Assembly: GCF_000972845.2 (NCBI RefSeq) | Contig: NC_040033.1 | Span: forward strand, 6,346,726-6,410,725 | Origin: Larimichthys crocea | Taxonomy: Eukaryota; Chordata; Actinopteri; Sciaenidae | Length of the DNA: 64,000 nucleotides | Direction of reading: 5' to 3' | Shown here: positions 1 to 12,700 of the stretch, one piece after another | Layout: every line of letters starts with the position of its first letter | Position numbering within the stretch: position 1 is the first letter of the stretch | Translations under genes and position numbers: made by a program | Notes under the pieces: model-generated | Told to the model about the DNA's origin: nothing | Databases searched by the model: none | What the model saw: the letters and a program-made list of their open reading frames with translations, nothing else

Positions 1-394
1 TACATGCCAACATAATTGAATCTGCTTTGCACAGTTGTCATGTAAAGACACGTTGGGTTGACGTAGAAATTCCAAGCGTTGCCGACAATTAAAGTGTTTT
101 GCATGGCTGCATGTCGTCATGTGAAAATGTCACACGTGTAATTTGATGCTCTTCACGCTGGAACCTGAAACATTACACAGACGTCCAATGCTGAGACCTT
201 CCATGACTTTCAGTGTAATTAAACCGTTTTGCCATTCACGGATCTTTCTTAGTCCTCGGAAGATTGACGGTTTGGAGATTGGAGGTTTGACAGGTTTGAG
301 ATTGGAGGATTTCGCCTCACAGTCAAAGATTAGCTACTCATTGACTGGAAATATGTTTGGTGGCCGGATACGGCATTCACCCCTTACCATGCCA
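1..394. other. Non-coding, nothing recognised
   Basis: AT-rich sequence with no frame showing codon bias, no recognisable repeat and no RNA gene. An 87-codon open frame at 143-406 has no domain, no codon preference and runs into the family D repeat, so it is not called. Confidence 0.6.
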
Positions 395-690
395 TGTTTA
401 AAATGATAACATGCTGACATGTTTAGCAGGTTTACCATCTCAGTTTAGCTTGTTCGCATGAATTATAACTGAGGCTGACTGTCAGTTTTGCAGGAATTCA
501 GTCAAATAAAATGAATATTTGACGGATCTAGATGAGCAGCCGAGGGATCACCAATGTTATTAGAATGAATGCCTAGTAAATTTCATGGCAATCAATCCAA
601 TAGCTGTTGAGACATTTCACTCAAAACCCTAAATGTCAGCCTCACAGTGCCGCTAAGTGGAAAGTCAGTCATGCATCATGAATGTCTGTT
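395..690 (+). repeat. Interspersed repeat family D, copy 1
   Basis: This copy shows the order of blocks typical of the family: a stretch of CATGCTGACATG-like words, then a GAGGCTGA block, a 'gatcaccaatgttatta' block, and then catggcaatcaatccaatag followed by ctgttgagacatttcac and cctcacagtgccgcta. The same blocks recur at 29.7, 41.0, 49.1-50.0 and 55.9 kb. From general knowledge this is a very common percomorph repeat, probably a non-autonomous element. It carries no long frame. The boundaries are approximate because the copy is old and ends were judged only by loss of similarity to the other copies. Confidence 0.75.
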
Positions 691-3544
691 TAAGTACTTG
701 AGATGTTTCGAAGTGGCGGAGCGATGGGCCGCCATTAGCCCTCCTGCTAAAAACGAATCAAACGACTCTGCGGTGTAATTAAAAATATCAATATGCTCTT
801 TAAAAACTGTGCAAAGTGGGAGTGATTTGCATTGCCTGTATGCATCGATTGCATTTAACATCAATTAACACCTTTTGTTGCGTGTCGCAGTTCAGTTCGC
901 TTAGCATTTATAGCATGCTTGCCCCAGCATATCTGTTGTCTTTTTTTTATTCATCAGGCCGCTCTATAGCATAGAGGTCACAGCTCCCGCTTGATAAGGT
1001 TGTCCTTCTGCCCTCCCGGCAGCTGATTTGATTAATCGACATCAATTAGAGCAGCTTAGGACGGCTTGCAGAGAGAGCCCAGTAAAAGCTCTCTCCGCCA
1101 TAAATGTGGATGACTAGGCGCTCATAAACGCGACGATAAAAGTACGTTTCCGCTCCACCTTGCATCCCTCATTGCTGAATCAGATGTCACACAGACATGG
1201 CCGCTCATACATTAAGAAAACCCGGGTGGTTTCTGTTGTGATGGCATTTTGTCTGAAGGCGGTGTAATTTATCCCGACAGGAACGACTTGTAGCCAAAGA
1301 TCAGCTGAGGAAAATCATGATTTTCTTGTTTCACATTCTGGGATAAATGGCACCAGCAGTAAGCATTTGCATGGTTAGGCAGAGAAGGCCCATTTATCTT
1401 AATCAGGACTAATATCGCCATCAGGGAGATAGAGGGGCTGAGCTATCTATCACATTCCTCCCTGGTTTTCTTGGGGCAAAAAATTACTTTCGATCAATCT
1501 CCAGAAGCAGATAAGTCTACCGCAGAGACCTGAGGCTTCATCACTTCAAAAGGAGGGTATTTTTGGGGGGGAAGCTGCCAGGTCAAATTCCATCTGGGAT
1601 GAGCTATTAGCTATTAAAGACCACCCGGTCTGCAGTGAAAATGATCGCTCATGGTAATATTTCCAAAAAAGAAAAAGAATTGCTCTCTTTTCTTGTTGAT
1701 TCTGCAGGTTGCTCTTTTAAACCTTACACTATTGATTTCAAATACTGTGAGATTGTGCACTGCCGTGTCTAACCTTACCATTGATGTTAGCATCAAAACA
1801 TATCATCTTATAATTATCTAAAGGTCCATTTACTGTCTGAGAGGCATCAGTATTCTGCAATGTGCTGCAGACAACAAATCTACATTTTAGAGCTGTGTCC
1901 GTATTTCCCCTTCAATCACATCACTTTCATTCGGCTGGTAACTTAATAGCACTTCTAAAGCAATTAATTTGGAAGTGATTTGAAAACTTCCGTGGTGTCA
2001 CTTTGTTCCCTCATTATTTAGATGCAAATTCATTTTAATCAAAATTTTAAAAAAACACCCATGTTTTGAATGACAATCTTCCTGAGAGCAACTAGAAAAG
2101 CTTCTATTTCCAAAGGATGTGATTGTGCCGTCAAAAGCTGTCAAACGTGAGTGTCGCCTCAGGGGATATGACAGATAGGCCTCATAAATGTATATTTTCC
2201 TAAACGTGGTATACGCAAAACCAGCCAAAACGTTTCCCCATCAATCGAGCAGATGGCATATGTCAACACGGCGACGCTCCACTGTCCAGGAAAAGTGGAG
2301 GAGTCGCAGAGACCAAGACAGGAGATCAACCGTGCGCTTGACACAGCAGAGTGGCTCGGCGAACCCCCCGTGCCACAGCACCTAGCTCTCTGGAGCCTCT
2401 CATCCCTCGTCACAATCAATCCACCGCAGACCAAGACCAACCGTAATCCTATTTGTTCAAATAAATAATGAAATAGCAGGCAGCCCCACACGGCGGCACA
2501 CAGAGGGTGGTAATTGCTGCGTTTCAGGCTGGATCAGATGGGCTCTGTGGGAGGCTGGCTCGGCTCCACTGTGACCTTGTGTGCGTTAGTAATTTTCCAC
2601 AAGCTTAGTGGATATGCAGCAAGCAGGGGCCCCCTCAATGAGTGCACAGGAATCCTAGCACCTCGGGAGTGTGCCAAGGCCATCAGAGTGAATGGTTAGG
2701 TGTGATGGAGCCTTTCTCACGACACACACGAGCAGAGGAAAAAAAAATAAAAAAATACATCACACACTATACGGGGGGAAAGATGACATGACAGCCATTA
2801 GGCAAGTGCAAGGCTGTAGAGCGAGTGTTATGTCCTTTGCTGTGCTCTGATGCACTGTAATGTGTCTTGTTCAATTTGTTTACGTGCGATGCCTCAGTGC
2901 TTTACAAGGACTAGCGAGGGGGCACCAAAAAAAAAAAGATTTCTAAAGCTCTATCCTCCAATTGAACTTGGACTTCACTCTTCGGCAGATTAACCTGTAA
3001 TATCAGACCTCCGAGTTTTACAATTAATGTTTATCCTACCCTGCCAGGCCGTGTTTGCCCTCATAATCCCATTATCCCTGACAAAATATTCTATTATCTG
3101 GAATATTTCCAATGTCATCCTGACCAGTCAAGTTTTGGGTCATGCTTTGTTCATTGCAGCAGCAATCTGTGCCGTTCCCCAGCAACAACATCCATCTGCA
3201 AGGTGAAATATTGCACCGTGGCAGGTTTTCCCTATTGGTCCGAATGGCTGGTCATTCGGTGAAGTTATGGCCCGTTGTTGTCAGTAGGGTGTGATTGCAG
3301 TGACGCTTATGGCCCATCTCTCTATATTGTTCAGACGTTAAGCAGAGTCACGGAAGGGTCAAGCCATGAAATGTTGTAAGAGAATGAATATGACTGATCT
3401 GGAGCCATAGCTTTCCTCAATGAACACTGCCAGACTCCCAGTTCTTTAAAATGAGATGTCTCCAAGCAGTAGGAGAACACTGTAAAATAGGAAGTGTCCA
3501 GCGATTTACTGTATTTGACCGCAGTGAAGCCTGGCAATTTGTGA
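691..3544. other. Repeat-poor non-coding stretch
   Basis: No exon or repeat was recognised over about 2.8 kb. It contains a 14-base perfect palindrome (aaaatcatgatttt, 1311-1324) and short A-runs near 2740 and 2928. Two subregions, about 1000-1500 and 2470-3110, are rich in TAAT/ATTA homeodomain-type words and GC-balanced blocks of the kind often seen in conserved non-coding elements of vertebrates. That impression cannot be confirmed without aligning other fish genomes. Open frames here (for example 2159-2491 on the minus strand) overlap others on both strands and show no domain. Confidence 0.5.
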
Positions 3545-3835
3545 GGGTTGACATTTGAAACCCAAATATTACGAGAACTGTTTTTGGAGCTGGAGCTTTC
3601 AGCTGGTAGTTTGGCTTAGCATAAACTGGGGGGTAAAAAGCTGGCCTAGCTCCGTTCAAAGAAACCTCAGCACATCTAAACATAAGTAATTAACAAGTTA
3701 ATTCACATTTATTTAAAATGTACAAAAATGTTGAAACCAATAGTTAACTCTTTTACGAGTTGTGATTTGGACAACTTCCTGAAGTCTTGTTTTGTCAATC
3801 GTTGTGAGAGACTCCAGCAAGTCAGAACTTCTGTT
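3545..3835 (+). repeat. Palindromic repeat family C, copy 1 (degenerate)
   Basis: The left edge 'gggttgacatttgaaa' matches the family end (AGTTTGACATTTTG-like). The diagnostic core follows: 'ggcttagcataaactgg', 'ggcctagctccgttcaaag', and 'aagtaattaacaagtt'. The same order is seen at 9.3 kb, 39.6 kb and 58.2 kb. The right half is worn and is recognised only by 'acttcctgaagtc' and 'gactccagcaag'. No coding capacity. Confidence 0.65.
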
Positions 3836-4524
3836 TATTCTTTTTTTTTTGTATGGATTACATAAACATGTTAATTTTTGAGTAGATCCAGGCTAGCTGT
3901 TTCTCCATGTTTTCAGTCTTTGCTGAGCTAACCGGCTCGAGCTACATATTGATCGTAAATCTCTCTAAGAAAGTCAATATGGGGATTTTCCAAGACTCAA
4001 ATGTTCAGTGGCCAAACAAACAACAAATACTTCCTAAGGATAGTTCTGATGAAAACATTCAGAGGTTGCATAACAAAAATATTTATTAAGTTGGTATACA
4101 GGTTCTTTTGACCAAACTATTTCCTTTCATACAATAGTCTGACCATGGGATGTCGTCAGCATTTGACTTCAAAAATCATAGTTTCATTCACTGCGATTAA
4201 CAGATCATTTTTATAAAAACGAGGTAGATGACATACCAGCAAAAACTGTACAAAAATAAAAAAGATCTGACAATAAGGACAAGGAAGAGCAAAGCACAGA
4301 CTGTGGTCATAAAAAAGAGAGACTGTCTGATAATGGCTTTAGTGGAGTGTTTCTCACCTCCTTGAATCTGGTCAATTTTACACACAGAAAGAGGTCCAGT
4401 TACAGAATACTACGTCACTTGATAACTGATGGGAGCAGGAGCAAGATCGTCTAACCTCATTAAAAAACTCTGAATGAGATTCAATCCTTTTTTCTTTTTC
4501 TTTTTTTCAAACGGGTATCATGAG
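3836..4524 (+). other. Presumed intron sequence before the candidate last exon
   Basis: AT-rich sequence with no coding signature. It ends in a strong polypyrimidine tract (4485-4508) followed by only one AG before the reading frame opens (4523-4524). A branch-point-like 'tctaacc' lies near 4450. The short frame at 3907-4089 is AT-rich and shows no domain. Confidence 0.4.
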
Positions 4525-4736
4525 CTGGAACAGAGATGCTCGCTTTCCTATCGGAGTCAGAGCTGAACCCGCTGTTCAGCAGCGGGGTAGAAGGCAAACG
4601 CTACCAATCAAACCAGTTCAAAAACACACATTTCATTCAGATGAAGGATGGACGCGCATCAGCCACCATTCATCAGGACAAAGACCCGGGATCTGGCTCT
4701 ATGGGTGCCACTAACACAGCAGGCCAGTCGTACTGA
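4525..4736 (+). CDS. Candidate terminal coding exon of an unidentified gene
   Basis: The frame opens immediately after an in-frame TGA at 4521-4523, exactly where a 24-base polypyrimidine tract and a single downstream AG (4523-4524) predict a splice acceptor. The exon would begin with two bases of a split codon and then read about 69 codons to a TGA at 4734-4736. About 60% of third positions are G or C, against a local base composition near 40%, which suggests real coding. The C-terminus reads ...SMGATNTAGQSY and the tail is hydrophilic, without a membrane segment or a domain I recognise. An internal ATG at 4536 would give 66 residues, but a spliced origin fits better. The upstream exons were not found in this window. 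The alternative is a chance open frame. No function is assigned. Confidence 0.45.
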
Positions 4737-5235
4737 GCAGACAAAAGTCACCAATGTGTGAATACAAGGTCGAACTTTCTAGAGTAATGAATACAGACCT
4801 GTCAGAGAGACTAAAGCTCTTCTGTTTACTCAGTCTTTACTTAACCAATATGTTTGCTCAATATCAAAGTATGTATACGAGGATTACTAGTTGAAAAGAG
4901 AAAGATAGAGAAAGGCATAACCTCAGAGATGTGACGCTAAGTGATCATAAGGTGAAGCCTGTTCTGAGAACATTTGTGGGGAGGGGGGGGGATATTTCTA
5001 GAAATTGCTTGTTGTGATGTATTTGCCAGAGGTGCACTACTCCTGAGAGAACATGTTACAGAGGAGCAATTTTGTGTCATGGTTTTATTTGATTTCTAAT
5101 TTCATCATTCATCCAGGAAAGTGCAGTGCAATCTGGAGATAAAAGAGAAACTTGGGCAAGGATAAAACTCCAATTTTTGACTTTTTTTTCCAGCCGTTGA
5201 CTTGAAAATCAATAAACAATGAGCGGTTTGGTTTG
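4737..5235 (+). other. Possible 3' untranslated region
   Basis: About 500 bases follow the candidate stop codon. The stretch carries many stops in every frame, and near its end a canonical AATAAA (5211-5216) is followed by AT-rich sequence. If the exon above is real, this would be its 3' UTR with cleavage near 5230. A G-run lies at 4979-4990. Called only from position and the hexamer. Confidence 0.35.
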
Positions 5236-8200
5236 TCTTGTCACAAAGTATGGCTCAACAATCCAAGATTGCTCCTATCCCTGCAGGTCCAGACCTGTAA
5301 TCTTTGATTCATCGCTGCCTTTTACTTCTCATTCCTTGTCAAAAGCTTGGCTTTCCACTATCATCCATCATTCATTGCTTTACCTGTGTCTCCCTGGTAT
5401 TCCCAAGCCCCAGACCTGCACCAGCCCTGCAGCCAGAATAGCAAAAACTCAATGCAAATCGATCTGACAGGCAGAAACCAAATATAACTCGTCATGTTGA
5501 AGAATAATTATTGTACCGCAAGAACTTTCCCTACACCTTTTATCTGTCTCGTTAAAAAGGACCGTGTCCGACCATAAAAGTTGTTTGGCGCCAGCCACAA
5601 GTAATTGTTGTCTCCTAAGAAGTTGTCTTGGATGAGCAGCGAAAGAAATTTCATCCAGTGTCATCATCCCAAGCCATTAGTGAGGCTATTTGATCAGTGC
5701 TTAAGCAGAGCACAGACATGGACGCCAGCCAAGTTGCAAATCACAGTCGTGCCATTGAGTGAATGGAAGTGATGTGCAAACACATGTACAACAAAGTGTC
5801 CAAGTCTACACCACAATTGCATGGTTTAGAAATGACTGTGTGTGGTTTATTTAACCATGCAGCGCTCAGAGAAGTTCATGGTTCGGTGACCGGCAATGAC
5901 CTAAGGGGTGTCGAGCCAGCTGAGTGTGCACACTGTGAGGTAGGAGATAAGCATCCAGGCTGTGGCCAATTGACAGGAAATGGTCAGAAGTGAAGAACAG
6001 TTGGCTGGAAAGGTGTGGATTGGATGCTTTACCATTTGAACTCTTCTAGCTGTATTAAGGACGTTTCGAACATTATGTCATTGAAGCGTTGCCATGCTCC
6101 CTTTTGCATGAGCTGTAACTAGCCGTTTGCATTTTTGTGTGTGTGTGACCCAAGGTTTTTGTGCCAAAAGACATTTTGTCCTCTCGCAAGCACGACCCAA
6201 CGCTGCGACACAGAAACTCCTCTCCAGACTGTTGTCAATCCAGCTGCGCTCGAGTGCCCTCGGAGAGTCGCGCTCATTTCAATATTTATTGAAATGTTAT
6301 CAAAACCACTCAGAGCGACTCGCAGCAATCAATGCTGTTTAGGCTCTGTGCTGCAGAGGCAGGTCTCCCCGCTCTCGCTACCATTGTTTGTCTTCATGCC
6401 ATTCACTCTCAATCCCTCTGAAGAGAAGATGGTGGAGTCACACCTCCATAATTCCTGCCCCTGAGGAATGGTTCGGCTTAGATTGCGTGCTGACTGAGTA
6501 CAATGTGTTTTAATCGACAGAGGGTGTATTTTGCACATGAGAGAGAAGCGCAGGCACACAGTAAAGGCTAGGGAACACTATGTTGCACAGAAGGCCTACC
6601 CCGCAGGGTGCCTTTATATTTCCAACGACGCAATCATTTGCCAGTACCGCCAATTTTCCCCCTCATGTTTTCCCCTCATGCTTGTTAGAACCAGCAGTTT
6701 GCCTGAAGATGGTGCTCTGCTCGCTGTTCCTCTTCTGAAGCATACAACCTACTGACAGATACCAACAAACTGTTACACTGATAGCAATAAAGAGATGCAG
6801 AATAATAAATGATGAATGAAACAGTAATCCACAGCGTGACAGTATTCATGGGAAACAAGAGCACTTACTCCCAGCGTTGCAGCGTCAGCACTAAGACGGA
6901 GATAGAAGTTGGTCACGATGGGATGCGCTTTATGTTCTCAGGAGCCAAAATACGGGAGTTCCTGCTGCACTTAGATGGATTCGTTTTTTTGGGGCGTACT
7001 GTAAGTGGTCTGAGAGGGGATGGATTAAAGAATCATGAGATAAACAAACTCAAACCTGGTCAGGTCTGCATCGTCAGCAGCAGCCCATCAGTAAATTAAC
7101 CTCTGTTTGCATCCATACATGCATTTTTAGCATGCGTTCAAATCAGTTTTGCAATGCACTACAATGAACATATTTAGGTATTAAACCTTTATACACTCAT
7201 GTGTGATTAATGCTATTGTATTTATGAATAAAGATCACAGTATTCAGTGATATATTAATGTACCTGTAGCTTGAAAAATAAAAAAAAGCAAAGGTTTTAT
7301 GTAAATATTTGAATGCAATAAAATCTAAAATAGGCACAAATGTAAACACCAGGGTTTGGTTCAATATAGAAAGTTGAAATCAAATAAGATTCTCAGCTAC
7401 AGACTTGTTTTCATATTAGCTGAAAAGCTTTTGTGAAAGTATTCACAGCTCAGGTAGAAAAAAAATAAAACCTTTATAAACGTACTGTATTATTTTTGAC
7501 TGATTTGGCAACACTCATGGTTATTGCACATCCAGCAAGTGCATTTTTTTTATACGACAGCGAACTCCACTTGAGCAGCTGCTTTGTTAGAAATAAATGT
7601 TTTAATAAAAAAGTCAGTCGATAACAAAAAAAAAAAACAAGCTCCATCTGATTTCATGCCGCACAGAGTTTTCTGTGACTGCTTCACAATCAAAGTTTTG
7701 CATTGAAGTAGGAAATGTTCCGTTTGCATTAGCAGTAACTGAGTTCAGCGGTGAACAGTGAACAGTGAGGCGGATATAAATGGGATAAAATTACAGTGGC
7801 GCTTGATTACATGATACCTCATCATATCCTGTGGATCCCTCATGCATAGAGGGACAATTTCAATCCAGCAGAGGGCTGCTGCCAACAATAAAAACGACTG
7901 TATAAAGAGGTAATTACAGAATGTAAAGAAAAATGCTGTCCATGAATAGTATTTTAAAACTGAATGTTAGTAGTAAATATATTTAAAAAGAAAGTAAAAA
8001 CCCAGCCTTAGACATGAACAGTCCATAGGAAGGTCTCACAATATATCTTGGCTGTATTGTATTGTGATCTATTGACGCCGCTGTTGGTGGTAAAATTGGT
8101 ATCTCTGTCCTTTCTATGATGGATTTCCTGCAGTATGATTGTTGAACATAGTGGAGGTGGAAAGAAATGAAACTACTCGCATCTCCGGCTATTTTTTTGA

Positions 8201-9219
8201 GGGATACTCGCTGAAAAATTCTGTTTTTATTGAGTTTTAGGACCGCTTGAAACATTTTCTAGTAAGTTCTACCAGATGTTTTAGAGATAAGTTAATGTTT
8301 TACCATTTATGGCTGGATTAGCATGAGAATAAAGTCATAAATGACACAAATGCAAAGATGATTGTGGAGTTTTCTTATAGTTTTCAGTACAATAATAAAA
8401 CAATATACCAAAAGATGCAGGGAGATATCACACGGCCTGCTCTAAACAAGTTAGGGACGAGACTAAATTGTGCATGAGGGACTATTTACGGTTGATTGTA
8501 CCTAACCTCCCGTAGAGTGCTTGAGGCATTATTTGGCTATGATTACTGATCCAGGTGTGTGCAGGTTTTGTCCTTTTCAGCGATAAGAGAAGGTCCTTCA
8601 TATTAAAAAGGACAAACAGAGAGTATCCATCTGGTTTCTCACCTTTTGACTCATCATCCTGCCAAAATACATTGCTCTGGAGCGAAGCCAGGCATAATGG
8701 GTGACCTATTATACCAGTGTCTCAGCAGTACATCTACTGAGAGGTTGTTTTTTTTTTTTTTTAATATAATCTGTCCTTCTTTTTTCTCATATCCCTCAAC
8801 ACTTCTGGATTTTTCCTCCCCCTGCACAGTATATAATACATTTACTGCAGAGGTCAAGCTAGAAGTATATCACCGCATCCCACAGATTCACTCCAGCCTA
8901 GACAGCCGATGTATGAACAAGCCAGGGATCTCACAGGACACCAAGCAGATGGCGAAACCACACAGTGTCAGCACTTTCCCCCCCCCTGGCAACCTGAGAG
9001 ACTCACTATGGTCAAATGAAACCCGAGACATAGCAGACACCTTCCTACTCTATTTATGTTGCTTTTTTGCAGACTGCCTTTCGCTTTTAAAAATGAGGAT
9101 TTGAAAACAGATTAAGCGGTCCCCTGAAATATATTTCCTCCAATTCTTAAATAAACTACCCAGAAAATGTCATTGTAAAGTTAGTAGACAGTGTAATCTT
9201 TGGAGGTTTGTTTTGTTAA
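5236..9219. other. Non-coding stretch, no repeat recognised
   Basis: About 4 kb without a credible exon. Visible small features are a perfect 9-bp stem with a 4-base loop at 6275-6296, several A/T runs (7628-7639, 8748-8762) and an AT-rich patch at 7100-7620. The 152-codon frame at 8646-9104 spans the poly-T run and has no domain or codon preference, so it is not called. Confidence 0.5.
6275..6296. other. Perfect short hairpin
   Basis: Nine bases (catttcaat) are followed by a 4-base loop (attt) and the exact complement (attgaaatg). It stands alone in unique sequence, with no terminator context since this is vertebrate DNA. It may be chance in AT-rich sequence. Confidence 0.5.
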
Positions 9220-9745
9220 TGGAATAGTTGAATCTATTTATTTTCTTGCTGAGGGTCGGAGGTTTCAATAAACCTCCAATATTCCTGCAGTAAATTCATA
9301 GCTGGAGCCAGAGGTTGGTTAGTTAGCTTAGCACAAAGCCTGGAAACAGCCAGCATGGCTCCATCCAAAGGTAACAAAATCCACTTTTAAAGTTCACTAA
9401 TTAACTTGTTGCTTAATCTGTACATTAAATGAAGAGTAAACATGTTTTTTGGGAGGTTGTATGTGCTGCCATAACAGTTACCAGGCAACCAGCAAAGACT
9501 CCAGGGAAGTCACTGCTCCCAGCCAAGAAATAGCCTGGACATGACACATTGTGTAAAACTGTCATTGTTTTGTTAGATTAGGGGAGCTTTAGAAGAGCTA
9601 GTAAGTGGATTTTGTTACCTTTGGACGGTCTTTATGCTAAGCTAAGCTGACTGGTTGCTGGCTCCAGCTACAGATCTGAGTGTGGTATTAATCTTCTTCT
9701 GTCTTCAACCTTCTTAAGTCTTGGCAAAACAGGAAATAAGAGTGC
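9220..9745 (+). repeat. Palindromic repeat family C, copy 2 (best preserved)
   Basis: This copy shows the whole family architecture. The left end has 'attttcttgctgag'. Then come 'agctggagccag', 'gttagcttagcacaaagcctgg' words and a block at 9364-9386 that is the exact reverse complement of 9603-9625 (23 bases, no mismatch). The right half mirrors the left ('tttatgctaagctaagctga', 'ggctccagcta'), and the right end reads 'gtggtattaatcttctt' and 'ggaaataagag'. Such long sub-terminal inverted repeats without coding sequence suggest a foldback or MITE-type DNA element. A nested 8-bp hairpin sits at 9258-9277. From general knowledge the family is abundant in percomorph fishes. Confidence 0.8.
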
Positions 9746-12700
9746 GATATCGAGTTTAATTTCTTTTTGATCTCGGGTTTTCATTCCACTAAATGTTTGG
9801 AAAGGTACGGTTACCCCTAATGGCAGCTTCAAGAAAAGAAAAAAAAGAGCTCCAAGAAACGCTGTAAACTATACAACCATTATGTATAAGAGATGAGGTT
9901 TCAAAGCATGATATGTGGTTGGCTCGGGCCAGTGGTGGAACACAGTGTAGAGGGATTGTCCTCTCACCGGTGCATCGATTGTCTCCCACTCTAATTCCAT
10001 CCTGTCTCCGATGTCCCAGAGAAAGGTGGCCTGCCACTGTCAAGATCCGTCACGTGCAGCAAATGTATTGTTGGACGTGAAACAATTGTTTATTGTTTTC
10101 CAGCTTTACTTGCTTCCTGATGAAGTTCATTGATCTCCAAAGCAATCCATGGTCCCTCGCTCCACATCATTTGTTCCTGTGTTGAAAATGATTGGTTTGA
10201 TCTCAAGGCCAGGCATCAGCTGTAATTACTGAGATGGGATTTCAACTGTCAGCATGATAAATGGCCATTTGACTTTATTTGTCTTGGACTGCCATTGGCT
10301 CTCAGCGCTACCCGTCACTGAGGTATTCTATTTCCTTTACTCAGCATCACACACACAGAAACATATTGAATACCTCTTCCATCACTTTAACAGAAAATCT
10401 TTCAATAATAACAGAGATAATTTTCCAGAGCAAAATGCCCTCGGCGAGCAAAATGACTTGACAAGTCAACTTCTGGTTTTTCCAGGAAGGCCCTTTGTCT
10501 TGTTTGCTGTCAGAAACTTAGTTTACCTAACTTTTTCCTCTCTGGTCCTTCACGCACGTTGCCTGAGACCAACATTTCTTTTTTTTTCTTCCCCCCTTTT
10601 GTAACAAATCATTAAGCTGGACTGCAGAGCGAATTCACAAGGGGCTAGATGCTTGGAGGTGCCGATCTCTGGAGGTGTTTTTGTGCATCAATGAATACAG
10701 CTCCTGGTCCTGAGTGACCTTAGCCCTTATCCCTGCGAAAGAATCAATTGTGTTTGTCCAGACTGGCTGCGGGAACAGGAGCACAATGCTTGAGATAACG
10801 GTAAACAACATGAAAAGTTATTCACGGTACTGAACAGGCTTATTTCTGTGTGGTAAATATTTGTCTAAATGGACAGGACTGGCCAAAAAAAAATGAATGA
10901 GCTATCTTTGTCGGTGTAGAAGTGGTGTGAGGCTGCTGATAGGAATGTTTTCTGAACCGCCTTTCCACAGCTGCACACAATGTCCTATAATGCACCTTTT
11001 ATAGCAACCTATCCATTAGTTGTTAAACAAGCTGTGGAACATTGTCTCTGCAACAAATCAGAAATTGTAGTCAGAGCCGCTCATTTGGCCTTGTAGTGGC
11101 TGTACAAGCAGCGCCAAACAAAAAAGCTGCAGGATCTCAAGTCATCGTAACCATAATAGAACTTTCTCTCTCTGCCTGGCTCCTCAGAGCCTTTCATTTC
11201 TGCGTGGCAGTGCTCTTTCCAGATCAATTATTCCCACTAAAATAAATACGAGGAGGCCATGAAATATTAAAAGGGAGGCTGAGCAGGGGTTGAAAGCTTC
11301 CCTAACGCGGGGGTGTTGTATCTGTTTTATTTTTCATGACGATGGAGGGACTGTGGCGAGGAGGAGGTGCTGCGGTCGCTTGGGGCCGTTTCTGCGGTTG
11401 CTAATTTAGTCGGCGGCTCAAACCCCCCCCGACCAGATGAAGACCCTATCCTGAGTTGAAAGAGGGCCAAAGCTTGTGGCCCTCCTCCTCCTCCTCCTCC
11501 CAGTCCACATCACTACTGTTACCTACACAGTTGCTGCAGTTTCAGCTGGTTCCTCACACATGCTGAATGAGATGCGAGGCGGTTTGCGTGTTTACTCGGC
11601 ACGCCTCGCAGTGGCGTCAGTGTTTCCCTCGCCTTTCATCTCCATCCTTTAGCTCAGAGCCACGAGGCAGGAGCTCAGCATCTGACTAAATGGCGAGATT
11701 TGTTTGCCTGATTGAAATGCAGATCAAACTTCCAAAGCAGTCTTTGTACCGAGCCTGATAAATATATTTACTCATACGCCTTTGGATTTAACCTGCGCCA
11801 CATAACTTACACTTTTCGCCTCAAGCCCCAGCAGGCTGACAGACTGTCCGCGGCACCAAGTTCAGCGCGTTTATTCTGGCGTTTTAAAATGTTGCATGAA
11901 AAAGTCATGAGCCTATTCTCACAACTGTACAGCGCCTTCCGCGGGTCACTGTTTTCATGTTTTATGTATCTAACACAGTTTTTTTGTTCACCACTCGCAT
12001 CCTCTCTGCATGATGGGAACATGTTATTAGTGCTCGGCTGTTAAAGAAGCACATGCTACAGTACCTACAGTACACTGTGTGTGTGAGAGAGAGAGAGTCT
12101 GGGAAATGTGGCAGCAGTGACGAGGCACATCTCACTGATGGAGCTTCAGAGCTTATTGTTATCACTGTATGCAAGCCAAGCATCAGTCTGCCCCAGATCA
12201 AACAGTTCATTTGTCACTGTGAAACTAACGTGGAGAGGATTTTTATTCATCAGGCCTACGGAGCACTTTTCAAACAGCACGGTTCAATGACTTTACTGGA
12301 TTTTTATTTTATTTATCAATGATATAAATTCAGTCTTTTGTCTTTATTTTAAATAATACAACGTTTCCTTCTGCTGACTTTGCTTGAATCGGGAGCTGAA
12401 GGTGAGATAAGGTTGTGCGAGTCCTGTTTTTTTTTTTTTTTAGATTTCCTCACTTACCTCTGGTGATATTTAACAGATACTTCTGAGATATCCATCTCTT
12501 TTATTTCTGCTGCAAGAAAAATGTCCCTATGAAAACTGATTACATAAGCCGAAGTAATAGGGACACATAAATCTATGTTCGGGAGTATAACAAATCACCA
12601 AACAGCGTCAGGAACTACATGTTTGGCCACATTGGAATGCTAGAGCAGATCCCGCCTGTGTTGACTATGAGTGTACATGATGTACAAACGCATAATAAAC

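Noticed and set aside
1311..1324. 14-base palindrome aaaatcatgatttt
   Set aside because: Short palindromes of this composition are expected by chance in AT-rich DNA. A similar one is at 43611-43624.
6809..7099. 96-codon frame starting MMNETVIHS
   Set aside because: Partly GC-balanced but has no domain and no splice or poly-A context that I trust.
8646..9104. 152-codon open frame on the plus strand
   Set aside because: It runs through a poly-T tract and shows no domain or codon bias.
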